Part shown: piece after piece, positions 1 through 7,197 of the stretch
Position numbering within the stretch: position 1 is the stretch's first letter
Layout: every line of letters starts with the position of its first letter
Assembly: GCA_019236485.1 (NCBI GenBank)
Contig: JAFAIY010000670.1
Location: 1-10,707, forward strand
DNA: 10,707 bases
Direction: 5' to 3'
From: Comamonas sp.
GTDB lineage: Bacteria > Pseudomonadota > Gammaproteobacteria > Burkholderiales > Burkholderiaceae_C
The notes under the pieces: generated by a model
Told to the model about the DNA's origin: nothing
The model's input: only the letters and a program-made list of their open reading frames with translations
The model's database searches: none
Program-made: the position numbers and the translations under genes

Positions 1-1
1 G

Positions 2-3000
2 CCTGCAGGCGAGTTCGCCGGCGAGTTTGTGGGCCAAGGCGTGGCTACGGGCTATTGGGATGCGAAGAATGCCGCTCTGGAGGCGTTCTCGTCCATTGGG
101 CAGAGCGGCGCCATGTTCGCTGGGCAGAAAGCCTATCAGCGTGCAACGAGGCCCGCGGGTGCCGGTGCTGCCGATCAGGTGCAGGTTGAACAGCAGGCCC
201 TACAGGGTGCGGAAGGGGCTCAGGACGCAGCCCCTCTGCAGCTCGGCAACGAGCCTCCGGGCAAGCTGTATGTGTTCCCCGACGGCACCGTGGGCCGCAC
301 TGGCGAGGTGGAGAGCTATCTGGCCAGCCTGCCCGAGGAGCAGCGCGCCGACGCTCGCGCGCGCCTCATGGGCCAGAGCTACACCGAGGTGAACGATCCC
401 CAGGCCCAGCAGGCCCGCCGCTGGTGGGAGAACTATGGCGACGGCGCGCAGCCGGCACAGAGCCCGGACTATCTGGCCGAAGTGCAGCAGGCTGTGCGCA
501 GCGGTACGCCCTTCAGCACCCAGCAGACCGTGGACACGGTGCGCAACGCCATGGAGGACGCCTGGCTGGCGCAGAACGTAGGGGCCGAGGCCGCAGCACC
601 TGGTGCACCGACACAGGCGTCGGACGCCATGGGCGCCCAGCTGCAGACCGAGTTCGACCAGGCCGGCGGCGATGCTGCGGTGGCAGCCGTGGATGCCCGC
701 GTGCGCACGGGCCGCATTCTCTCCGGCCTGCAGAACCTGCTAGACGCCGGCGCCGACAACACCGTCCAAGTGCTGGGCGGCCTGAATGAAGGCCTGAGCC
801 GCATCAACGAGCAGCCGCTGGACCAGGAAGAGACGGGCCGGGTACGCCGCATCGTGGATGCCTATATGGGATTCCGCGGCGTCGGCGAGCCTGCCGCGCT
901 ACCGGCCGATCGCACGGCCCCGGCTGTCGATCCGTTCGCCGACAACGGCGCCATGGAGTCGCAGATTCCCGTGCGGCCCACTGTTGCGCCATCTGTGCGC
1001 CTGGGCTTGAACCCTGCGGCCGGCCCGCTTTCCCGTGGCGCCGCCATGGCCGTGGATGCCGGGTTTGCAGCTGGCGCGCCAATGCAGGAGGTCACCCATG
1101 CCGAAAGTCCCCAGGCATCAGCTGCCGGCATGGCCGCCGCGGCAGCCCATCCCACAACCGGACCCGGCCCCTTGGAAGCCGCTGGGCCTGACATTTCCCA
1201 ATCGACCGGAGTAAATCTTGCCCCTCAAGCCGATCAAGCCCAGCAAGCAGGCGCGCAACCTTCGCAGGCAACAGGAGCGCCGCGCGCGCCGGCTGCTGGT
1301 CCTGCAACTGCGCAGGAGCTGACCCATGGCACCGCCCAGACTGCGAACGATGGAAATCAAGGAAGCCAGGCGCAAGCGCCGCAAGCTCAAGCGCAAGCAG
1401 CTACTGAACCAGTAGCGGATCGCCCGGAAAACTGGCGTACCAGCATGCTGCGCGCCGGTCCGGTGGCCAAGGGGCTGGGCATTGATCCGAAGGGCAAGCG
1501 CCTGGTCCAGCTCGTGGCGGAGATCGATGCGGCCGATGCGGCCCGCACTGGCCAGCAGCAGGCCGGTGGCGCAGATCTTTCGGCTGGCCAGATCAACCGG
1601 GAATGGAGCGCCTTCGCGCCGGAGACCGGCACCTTGGGTGTGCCGCGGGCGCAAATGCCCCAGATCCGGGCTGCGCATCGTGGCGCGCTGGTCAACTTCC
1701 TGAAGGCACGCGGCATTGACAGCAAGGCCGCGGTAGTGCCTGCTAACGACCTCAAGCCCACGCAGGCCGAGTTTTCGCCTGCCAAGGTGGAGCAGGCACG
1801 CCAGTACCAGGGCGGCGATCGCTCCATCCTGGTTTCGTCCGACGGCTATGTGGTGGACGGCCATCACCAGTGGCTGGCCAAGCGGGCCAATGGGCAGCCC
1901 GTCAACGTGATTCGTTTGAATGCCCCAATCCGGGAAGTACTCGCCCAGGTGGCTGAGTTTCCCAGCACTCAAACTTCGAACGGTGCAACTTCTCCCCAAC
2001 AGTCGCAGCTCCAGTCCAAAGAGCCGGCGTCTGCTGCTATCAATTCTGAAAAAGGAATCGCCCATGCAGAGCCCACACCCGCACCTGATCTACGGCCTGG
2101 AGCGGAACGCGCACCAAGCGCTGGCCCTGCTGCAGCAGATGGGCGAGGTCAGCCGACAGGACGCGCGCCTGATGCGCAGCCTGATGGCGGTCGACCAGGG
2201 CGACGGGAGCCGGCTGCCGGAGCATCTGGTGCCGCTGTGCCTGAAGCTGTACCTGTTGGAGGTGGCTCCGGCCAATCGAATTCCGGTGTAGGCCGGGCCC
2301 CGGGCCGTGAGGTTTCGCGCGAGATCGGCCGGCACAGGGAAGGCTTGAGTGAGTTCCGCGCCAACCAGGTGCGCGCTGAGCTGGCGCGTCGCAATCCCGG
2401 AGTGACGTACACCGTGGAAGAGGACGCGGGTCTCAAGAACGGATATGCCGTTGTCGGACGCGAGCGGGCGGCTGCCGAAATGCAGATGAGCAGGGAGATG
2501 CCGGCCGAGCTGGCCCAGGCCCTGCAGGCGCTGCGCCCGCCGCGCGCCGCGGCGACGGTCGACTCGGTGCGCTCCGCTGTACGTTCCCTGGTCAGCGGCG
2601 GCGCGCTGCTGCCCAACCGCCTCGGGCGCGTAGTGGTGGCCACCTCCGACGAGATTCGCGCGCAGTGGGAGCCGCTTATCGGCCCAGTGGCCATGGGCTC
2701 GGAGGCAGAGGGCAAGGCCCAAGGTTTCTACGACCCGCAGACCAAGACGGTGTTTCTGATCGCTGACCACATTCAGGCCGGCGACGAGCTCGGCGTGGTG
2801 GCCCATGAGCTGATGCACAAACATGGTCAGGCCGTGTTGGGTGAGGAGGGCTGGAATCGGCTGCATGACGCGATCGAGGCTTGGTCCGGAGCGGCCGAAG
2901 GCAGCATGGAGCGACGGGTGTACGACGAAGCCGCGGCGCGCGTGCGCGAATCCCGGCCCGCCGGCGCCGAAGCACAGGGCTATTCCTCGCAGGAGCTGTT

Positions 3001-6000
3001 TCCCTATGCCGTCCAGGTGGCGCTCGAGCTGGGTGTGCGCCCCAATGCGCTGGCGCCCCAGGGAACCGTGGCCCAATGGCTGGGCCAGGTCAAGGCCATG
3101 CTGCGCCAGGTCTGGCAAAAGATCGCTGGCGGCAAGGCCGACTTCAATTCCCTGGATCTGGTGAACCTGGCATTTGGCATTGCCCAGCGGGAGAACCCGG
3201 CACATGCTGGTGAGCTTGACAGTGCTATTGCACCTATGCGCTCTGCTACAAACTTCCTGCAGGCACGGCAGGCCGTAAAGGAGTTTCAAGGCAAGCCGCT
3301 GATCAATGCTGTCACAGGGATGCAAGCTGTTGTGTCTCGCAAGACTCTGGACAAGATGCTCAGCTCAAAGGCTGTTTCCAAGTCGGTAAGCGGCACAGCC
3401 CATGCGACGGCAGTGGCCAATGTAGACCGGCTGTTTGAGCAGGCTATCTGGGGATGGAGCAAGCCTGATCGGAACGCTGACATGCACCTCAGTGCGATTC
3501 ACCGTTTCTTTGCACCAATGGTCTACGAAGGCAAGCAATTACTGGTGAAGCTGACCGTAAAGGAAGTGCAGCTTGCTGGACAAACCAATCCGCTCTACAC
3601 AGTGGAGGCTGTTCATCTGAATGAACAAAATCCCGGTAAGCAGTGGGTGGAGCAGGCGATGCAAGAGGATGGGCTGAGCCCGGAAAAAGAAAATCCCCTG
3701 CAGCGGGAGTGGGCCGAACAGAATGCCAGCGAAGCTGACCCTTATTTGACCCTCACGCAGCCCCACGGTGTAACCCCGGGCCGCTCTGCAGAGGACGTAC
3801 GCAGTTTAGCGCAAGCGGTTGAGCGGAGCAATTCTGCCCAGGCCACAAATGAAAATCTCCCGAACCGCCGAGTTTCCAGGGCTGGTGCTGAAGCACCCGG
3901 GCGGTCTGGCTCAAACGATTCAGGAGAAGGAGCCACTGTACAGGTGGCCCAGGCCGGCGGCAAGGCGGAGCCTCAAGGTCCGATGTATAGCCGCGCGGCC
4001 GCCTCGCCAGCTGGTGATGGCTACACGGCTGCCCAGCAGCGCGCGGCCGAGCGGGTTTTCGGCATCCAGACGAAGGAGACGCTGGTCGACCGGGCCAAGG
4101 CCATGCGCCACAACTTGGGCACCAAGCTGCGCCAGGGCCTGGTCGACCAGTTTGCCCCCATCAAGGAAGTCAGCGAGAAGGCCTATATCCTGGCCCGGCT
4201 GTCCAAGGGCAGCGACGGCGCGGTCGAGGCGGCCTTGCTCTACGGCAAGCCCTTCCTGCGCGACGGCGTGGCCGACGTAGATGTGAAGGACGGCGGCTTT
4301 GCCAAGGTACTGGCCAGCCTCAAGGGCGAGGACACGCGCTTTTTCCAGTGGGTGGCCGCCCAGCGCGCGGAGCGCCTGAAGGCCGAAGGCAAGGAGAACT
4401 TGCTGACGGACCAGGACATCACGGCGCTCAAGAGCCTGAACGCCGGCAAGTTTGCCGACGGCAGCCCGCGCATGCCGGCCTATGCGGCGGCGCTGCGCGA
4501 GCTCAACGCCTTCAACGAGGCCAGCCTGAAGGTGGCACTGGATTCCGGGCTGATCGACCAGGCCGCCTACGATCTGATGAAGGACCAGCCCTATGTGCCG
4601 TTCTACCGCCTGATGGAAGAAGAGGGCGGTATGCGCGGCCCGCGCTTCAGCTCCGGGCTGGTAAACCAGCAGGCTTGGAAGAAGCTCAAGGGCGGCACGC
4701 AACAGCTCAACGCCGACCTGCTGCAGAACACGCTGCTGAACTGGAGCCACCTCTATGCCGCTGCAGCGCGCAACCGGGCTTCTCTGGAGACTATGGCCGC
4801 TGCCGACAAGATGGGCATTGCCTACAAGGTGCCGGCCGACACCAAGGGCTCGGTGAAGGTGATGCGCGACGGCGTGGCCGAACACTGGGCAGTAGAGGAT
4901 CCGTATCTGCTGGATGCGATCTCGGCCATGAGCTACGCGCCCGGCGGCGTCGTCAAGGCCATGGCCCCGTTCAAGCGCCTGCTGACCTTCGGCGTGACGG
5001 TGAATCCCACCTTCAAGATCCGCAACCTGATTCGGGACACGCTCTCCGCCATGGCCCAGGGCGATCTGAGCTACAACCCGCTGGAGAACCTGGCCAAGGG
5101 CTGGAAGGCCAGCGGCAAGAACACCCAGACCTATGCCTCAATGCTGGCCAGCGGCGGCATCATCAAGTTCGGCACGCAGGAGAATACCGACCGCGTGCGG
5201 GCGCAAATCGAGCGCCTGGGCGGCGAGATGCTGGACAAGAGCGGGTTCGACAAGCTCAAGGGCCAGATGAAATCCCTGTGGGAGGTCTACGAGGAATTTG
5301 GCGACCGCACCGAGAACCTGAACCGGGCCGCGCTGTACGAACGCCTGATCGCCAAGGGGCACGGCCATGCCGAAGCGGCCTTCATGGCGCGCGACCTGAT
5401 GGACTTCAGCATGTCCGGCAAATGGGAGACGGTGCGCTTCCTGACCCAGACCGTGCCATTCCTGAATGCCCGCCTGCAGGGGCTGTACAAGCTGGGCCGG
5501 GCTGCCAAGGAGGATCCGCGGCGCTTCGCCGCCATGGCCGGCGCCGTGTCGCTGGCCAGCCTGGGCCTGCTGGCTGCCTACTCCGACGACGAAGACTGGA
5601 AGAAGCGCGAGGACTGGGACCGCGACAACTTCTGGTGGTTCAAGGTCGGCGACAAGGCCTTCCGCATTCCCAAGCCTTTCGAAGTGGGCGCTATCGGCAC
5701 CGTGGCCGAGCGCACTGCCGAGCTGATGCTGAGCGAGGAGATGACGGGCAAGCGCTTCGGGCAGCGCATCAGCGACATGGTGTTCAACACCTTCGCCATG
5801 GACCCGACGCCCCAGTTCATCAAGCCCTTCATCGACGTGTATGCGAACAAGGACAGCTTCAGCGGGAGGCCCATCGAGGGCATGGCTGACGAGCGGCTGC
5901 GCCCGCAGGACCGCTACAACGAGCGCACGTCGGAGATTGCCCGCATGCTCGGCTCCTGGGGCCTGCCGGATCCCGTGCGCCTGGCCAAGGGGGAGTACTC

Positions 6001-6496
6001 AGGCCTGAGCCCCAAACAGATCGACTTCCTGTTGCGCGGCTATTTCGGCTGGCTGGCCACGGTCAGCACCACGGCCAGCGACACCATGGTGCGGCCGATG
6101 CTCGATCGCGGCGAGCGGCCGGCGCTGCGTCTGCGCGATACCTTCCTGGCCGGCAACTTTGTGGAGACGCTACCCACCGGCTCCAGCCGCTACGTCACTG
6201 CGATGTACGAGCAGGCCAAGGACGTGGAGCAGGCCTGGGCCTCCTACCAGGCAGCGCAGAAGTCCGGGGATATCGAGCTGGCGCGCAGCATCCAGGAGGA
6301 GGAAGGGCCGAAGCTGCGCAACCGCATGGCCGTGGCCAACGCCAAGCAGCAGATTGCCGAGCTGGGGCATCAGGCCAAGAAGATCGAGGGCAATCGGCTC
6401 ATGTCGGCCGATGCCAAGCGCGAGAGGCTGGACGAGCTCGAGGCGCGCAAGCACCAGGTGGCCCAGCGCCTGGCCGGGCTGACCGCTACACGCTGA
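2..6496 (+). CDS. Giant phage polyvalent protein, 5'-partial, with ParB-like, zinc-peptidase, LPD3-like and LPD38-like regions
   Basis: The frame is open to the left edge, so the gene almost certainly begins upstream; the GTG at 29 has no Shine-Dalgarno sequence and is probably internal (counted here as residue 1). Residues about 545-645 resemble the ParB/sulfiredoxin fold, with DGHHQW at 610-615. Residues about 860-1050 hold a zincin-type peptidase motif, HELMH at 926-930, with a possible third zinc ligand at E989. Residues about 1069-1247 resemble LPD3 or a BECR-nuclease-like module (SRKTLDK, AVANVDRLFE, IHRFFAP, VKLTVKE). Residues about 1343-2155 match the style of LPD38-bearing C-termini (NPTFKIRNLIRD), with one hydrophobic stretch at about 1833-1853. 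Linkers are Ala/Gly/Pro/Gln-rich. Polyvalent proteins are known as phage-packaged proteins that enter the host with DNA. Enzyme activity here is inferred from motifs only. Domain names are from memory of family patterns, so exact family labels may be off; the polyvalent-protein call itself is solid. Confidence 0.9.
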   Translation, partial: PAGEFAGEFVGQGVATGYWDAKNAALEAFSSIGQSGAMFAGQKAYQRATRPAGAGAADQVQVEQQALQGAEGAQDAAPLQLGNEPPGKLYVFPDGTVGRTGEVESYLASLPEEQRADARARLMGQSYTEVNDPQAQQARRWWENYGDGAQPAQSPDYLAEVQQAVRSGTPFSTQQTVDTVRNAMEDAWLAQNVGAEAAAPGAPTQASDAMGAQLQTEFDQAGGDAAVAAVDARVRTGRILSGLQNLLDAGADNTVQVLGGLNEGLSRINEQPLDQEETGRVRRIVDAYMGFRGVGEPAALPADRTAPAVDPFADNGAMESQIPVRPTVAPSVRLGLNPAAGPLSRGAAMAVDAGFAAGAPMQEVTHAESPQASAAGMAAAAAHPTTGPGPLEAAGPDISQSTGVNLAPQADQAQQAGAQPSQATGAPRAPAAGPATAQELTHGTAQTANDGNQGSQAQAPQAQAQAATEPVADRPENWRTSMLRAGPVAKGLGIDPKGKRLVQLVAEIDAADAARTGQQQAGGADLSAGQINREWSAFAPETGTLGVPRAQMPQIRAAHRGALVNFLKARGIDSKAAVVPANDLKPTQAEFSPAKVEQARQYQGGDRSILVSSDGYVVDGHHQWLAKRANGQPVNVIRLNAPIREVLAQVAEFPSTQTSNGATSPQQSQLQSKEPASAAINSEKGIAHAEPTPAPDLRPGAERAPSAGPAAADGRGQPTGRAPDAQPDGGRPGRREPAAGASGAAVPEAVPVGGGSGQSNSGVGRAPGREVSREIGRHREGLSEFRANQVRAELARRNPGVTYTVEEDAGLKNGYAVVGRERAAAEMQMSREMPAELAQALQALRPPRAAATVDSVRSAVRSLVSGGALLPNRLGRVVVATSDEIRAQWEPLIGPVAMGSEAEGKAQGFYDPQTKTVFLIADHIQAGDELGVVAHELMHKHGQAVLGEEGWNRLHDAIEAWSGAAEGSMERRVYDEAAARVRESRPAGAEAQGYSSQELFPYAVQVALELGVRPNALAPQGTVAQWLGQVKAMLRQVWQKIAGGKADFNSLDLVNLAFGIAQRENPAHAGELDSAIAPMRSATNFLQARQAVKEFQGKPLINAVTGMQAVVSRKTLDKMLSSKAVSKSVSGTAHATAVANVDRLFEQAIWGWSKPDRNADMHLSAIHRFFAPMVYEGKQLLVKLTVKEVQLAGQTNPLYTVEAVHLNEQNPGKQWVEQAMQEDGLSPEKENPLQREWAEQNASEADPYLTLTQPHGVTPGRSAEDVRSLAQAVERSNSAQATNENLPNRRVSRAGAEAPGRSGSNDSGEGATVQVAQAGGKAEPQGPMYSRAAASPAGDGYTAAQQRAAERVFGIQTKETLVDRAKAMRHNLGTKLRQGLVDQFAPIKEVSEKAYILARLSKGSDGAVEAALLYGKPFLRDGVADVDVKDGGFAKVLASLKGEDTRFFQWVAAQRAERLKAEGKENLLTDQDITALKSLNAGKFADGSPRMPAYAAALRELNAFNEASLKVALDSGLIDQAAYDLMKDQPYVPFYRLMEEEGGMRGPRFSSGLVNQQAWKKLKGGTQQLNADLLQNTLLNWSHLYAAAARNRASLETMAAADKMGIAYKVPADTKGSVKVMRDGVAEHWAVEDPYLLDAISAMSYAPGGVVKAMAPFKRLLTFGVTVNPTFKIRNLIRDTLSAMAQGDLSYNPLENLAKGWKASGKNTQTYASMLASGGIIKFGTQENTDRVRAQIERLGGEMLDKSGFDKLKGQMKSLWEVYEEFGDRTENLNRAALYERLIAKGHGHAEAAFMARDLMDFSMSGKWETVRFLTQTVPFLNARLQGLYKLGRAAKEDPRRFAAMAGAVSLASLGLLAAYSDDEDWKKREDWDRDNFWWFKVGDKAFRIPKPFEVGAIGTVAERTAELMLSEEMTGKRFGQRISDMVFNTFAMDPTPQFIKPFIDVYANKDSFSGRPIEGMADERLRPQDRYNERTSEIARMLGSWGLPDPVRLAKGEYSGLSPKQIDFLLRGYFGWLATVSTTASDTMVRPMLDRGERPALRLRDTFLAGNFVETLPTGSSRYVTAMYEQAKDVEQAWASYQAAQKSGDIELARSIQEEEGPKLRNRMAVANAKQQIAELGHQAKKIEGNRLMSADAKRERLDELEARKHQVAQRLAGLTATR
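1098..1214 (+). CDS. Possible nested small gene 1 in +1 frame (38 aa)
   Basis: This open frame lies wholly inside the giant gene, shifted by one base. Its ATG follows a full Shine-Dalgarno AGGAGGT at 1086-1092 with 5 bases between. The product is proline-rich (begins MPKVPRHQLPAW, ends LTFPNRPE) and matches no family I know. About 74% of its wobble bases are G or C, against about 58% in the giant frame, which here reads as a low-complexity Ala/Pro linker. It is followed after 3 bases by another small frame with its own ribosome site, so three such frames sit in tandem. Expression is inferred. The alternative is chance openness in GC-rich DNA. Confidence 0.35.
   Translation: MPKVPRHQLPAWPPRQPIPQPDPAPWKPLGLTFPNRPE
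1218..1322 (+). CDS. Possible nested small gene 2 in +1 frame, TTG start (34 aa)
   Basis: A TTG codon at 1218 follows GGAG at 1208-1211 with 6 bases between, and this ribosome site overlaps the stop of the preceding nested frame, as in coupled phage genes. The product is strongly basic (many Arg, Lys and Gln, for example KQARNLRRQQERRARR) and has no recognised domain; nucleic-acid binding would be a guess from charge alone. Wobble GC is about 91% in this frame, against about 47% in the overlapping giant frame, which reads as a Gln/Ala/Pro linker. The non-ATG start and short length keep confidence low. Confidence 0.35.
   Translation: MPLKPIKPSKQARNLRRQQERRARRLLVLQLRRS
1326..1415 (+). CDS. Possible nested small gene 3 in +1 frame (29 aa)
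   Basis: The ATG follows AGGAG at 1314-1318 with 7 bases between, 3 bases after the stop of nested frame 2. The product is very basic, with a Lys/Arg cluster (KEARRKRRKLKRKQ) and no recognised domain. Wobble GC is about 79%, against about 41% in the giant frame. The start region is a near copy of that of nested frame 1. After its stop the giant frame regains its usual codon pattern within a few codons, so the anomaly ends where the nested frame ends. The length alone would be unconvincing; the support comes from the tandem arrangement and start signals. Confidence 0.33.
   Translation: MAPPRLRTMEIKEARRKRRKLKRKQLLNQ
2064..2291 (+). CDS. Probable nested gene in +1 frame of the giant gene (75 aa)
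   Basis: The ATG at 2064 follows AAAGGA with 7 bases between; the frame is also open upstream to an ATG at 1920, but that stretch looks like shadow sequence. The product resembles a real, mostly helical protein (segments HLIYGLERNAHQALALLQQM, SRQDARLMRSLMAV, LPEHLVPLCLKLYLLEVAP), with no family I can name. By hand count, wobble GC is about 89% and second-position GC about 37% in this frame, the normal coding pattern for this DNA. In the giant frame the same bases give about 37% wobble GC and a featureless Ala/Gly/Pro/Arg linker. For contrast, the giant frame near 4080-4210 has about 93% wobble GC. Nesting and expression are inferred; no homolog search was possible. Confidence 0.55.
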   Translation: MQSPHPHLIYGLERNAHQALALLQQMGEVSRQDARLMRSLMAVDQGDGSRLPEHLVPLCLKLYLLEVAPANRIPV

Positions 6497-6656
6497 GCGT
6501 GCCCTGGCGCAGGAACTGCCAGATGAAGCCGATGGCGCCCAGGGCGATGATGATCAGCCAGTAGGCCTCGATCATCGCCCGGCGCTGGGCTTTGGTGGTC
6601 AGCTGGAAGAACAGGACTGCTCCGATCACGAGCAGCCAGAAGAGGATGGCGGGCAT
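6486..6656 (-). CDS. Small two-helix membrane protein (56 aa)
   Basis: On the minus strand an ATG at 6656 follows AGGA with 7 bases between, and the frame ends in TAG at 6488-6486. The protein has two hydrophobic segments, residues about 3-19 (ILFWLLVIGAVLFF) and about 32-49 (YWLIIIALGAIGFIWQFL), joined by a short basic loop (TKAQRRAM), which suggests a hairpin with the loop on the cytoplasmic side. Nearly every wobble base is G or C, strong support for true coding. It converges on the giant gene and overlaps its last 11 bases. A holin-like or other lysis/membrane role is possible from size and topology, but no family was recognised. No clear promoter was seen upstream. Confidence 0.75.
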   Translation of the reverse strand: MPAILFWLLVIGAVLFFQLTTKAQRRAMIEAYWLIIIALGAIGFIWQFLRQGTLSV

Positions 6657-6743
6657 GACGGCATCCTAGGCCAGAGGCCTGAATCGGGCAATCCGCACGG
6701 CGTGGCGACACCCGTCTGGGGTTCGACGCAACACAGCCATGCC

Positions 6744-6783
6744 GGAACACTGCTGGTAATCAAAACCAGCAAGGAATGTTCCC
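6744..6783 (+). promoter_or_regulatory. Hairpin holding the ribosome-binding site of the 6784 gene
   Basis: An inner stem TGCTGGT (6751-6757) pairs perfectly with ACCAGCA (6765-6771) around a 7-base loop. An outer stem GGAACA (6744-6749) pairs with TGTTCC (6777-6782), ending one base before the ATG at 6784. The Shine-Dalgarno AGGAA (6772-6776) falls in the asymmetric bulge between the stems. Such a structure could control translation, or as DNA could be an operator. There is no T-tract, so it is not a typical terminator on either strand. Confidence 0.5.
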
Positions 6784-7185
6784 ATGGCTGATCAGCTCTA
6801 TCCCAAGGGCAAGGAGAAGATCCTCCGTGCCCAGGTCAACTTCGACAACGACACCATCAAGGCCGTGCTGGTGTCCAGCGACTACGCTTTCGCCGGCGCC
6901 CATGAATTCCTGACGCACCTCGGCGCGGCCGTGGTCGGCGAGGCCGTGGCCCTGGCCAACAAGAGCAGCGTCAACGGTGCTTTCGGCGCCGACGATCCGC
7001 TGTTCCTGGCGCTGCCCGCGGGGCAGACCGCCAAGGCCATGGTGGTCTACAAGGACACGGGCGTGGCCGGCACCTCTGCGCTGCTGGGCTACTTCGACAA
7101 CATCACGGGCTTCCCGGCCGTGACCAATGGCGGCGACCTGCTGGTGCGTATCAGCACCGGCCCTTACCGCCTGTTCTCGCTGTAA
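6784..7185 (+). CDS. Conserved phage virion-associated protein, function unknown (133 aa)
   Basis: The ATG at 6784 follows AAGGA with 8 bases between and opens the plus-strand structural run. The sequence (MADQLYPKGKEKILRAQV start, then IKAVLVSSDYAF, AVALANKSSVNGAFGADD, AMVVYKDTGVAGTSALLGYF, NGGDLLVRIS) is soluble, rich in short beta-strand patterns, and has no signal peptide or membrane segment. I recognise the pattern as a small protein commonly found beside tail fibre genes in phages and prophages, usually annotated hypothetical. A structural role (decoration, hub or connector) is inferred from its neighbours. Its stop codon overlaps the ribosome site of the tail spike gene, which suggests coupled translation. 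Confidence 0.85.
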   Translation: MADQLYPKGKEKILRAQVNFDNDTIKAVLVSSDYAFAGAHEFLTHLGAAVVGEAVALANKSSVNGAFGADDPLFLALPAGQTAKAMVVYKDTGVAGTSALLGYFDNITGFPAVTNGGDLLVRISTGPYRLFSL

Positions 7186-7197
7186 GGAGCGCTTTGA

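Noticed and set aside
29..31. GTG at 29 as the true start of the giant gene
   Set aside because: The frame is open to the left edge and there is no ribosome site before it, so the gene is treated as 5'-partial.
1920..2063. Earlier ATG at 1920 for the nested 75-codon frame
   Set aside because: It lacks a convincing ribosome site, and the extra 48 residues look like shadow sequence; the ATG at 2064 has both signal and coding statistics.
2090..3325. Long minus-strand open frame (411 codons)
   Set aside because: It mirrors the giant gene's codon pattern, has a random-looking product rich in His, Arg and Gln, and is typical antisense openness in GC-rich DNA.
6657..6783. Promoter or terminator in the gap before 6784
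   Set aside because: No -35/-10 pair with sensible spacing and no T-tract after the hairpin; the small AGGCC-AGA-GGCCT palindrome at 6668-6680 is too short to interpret.
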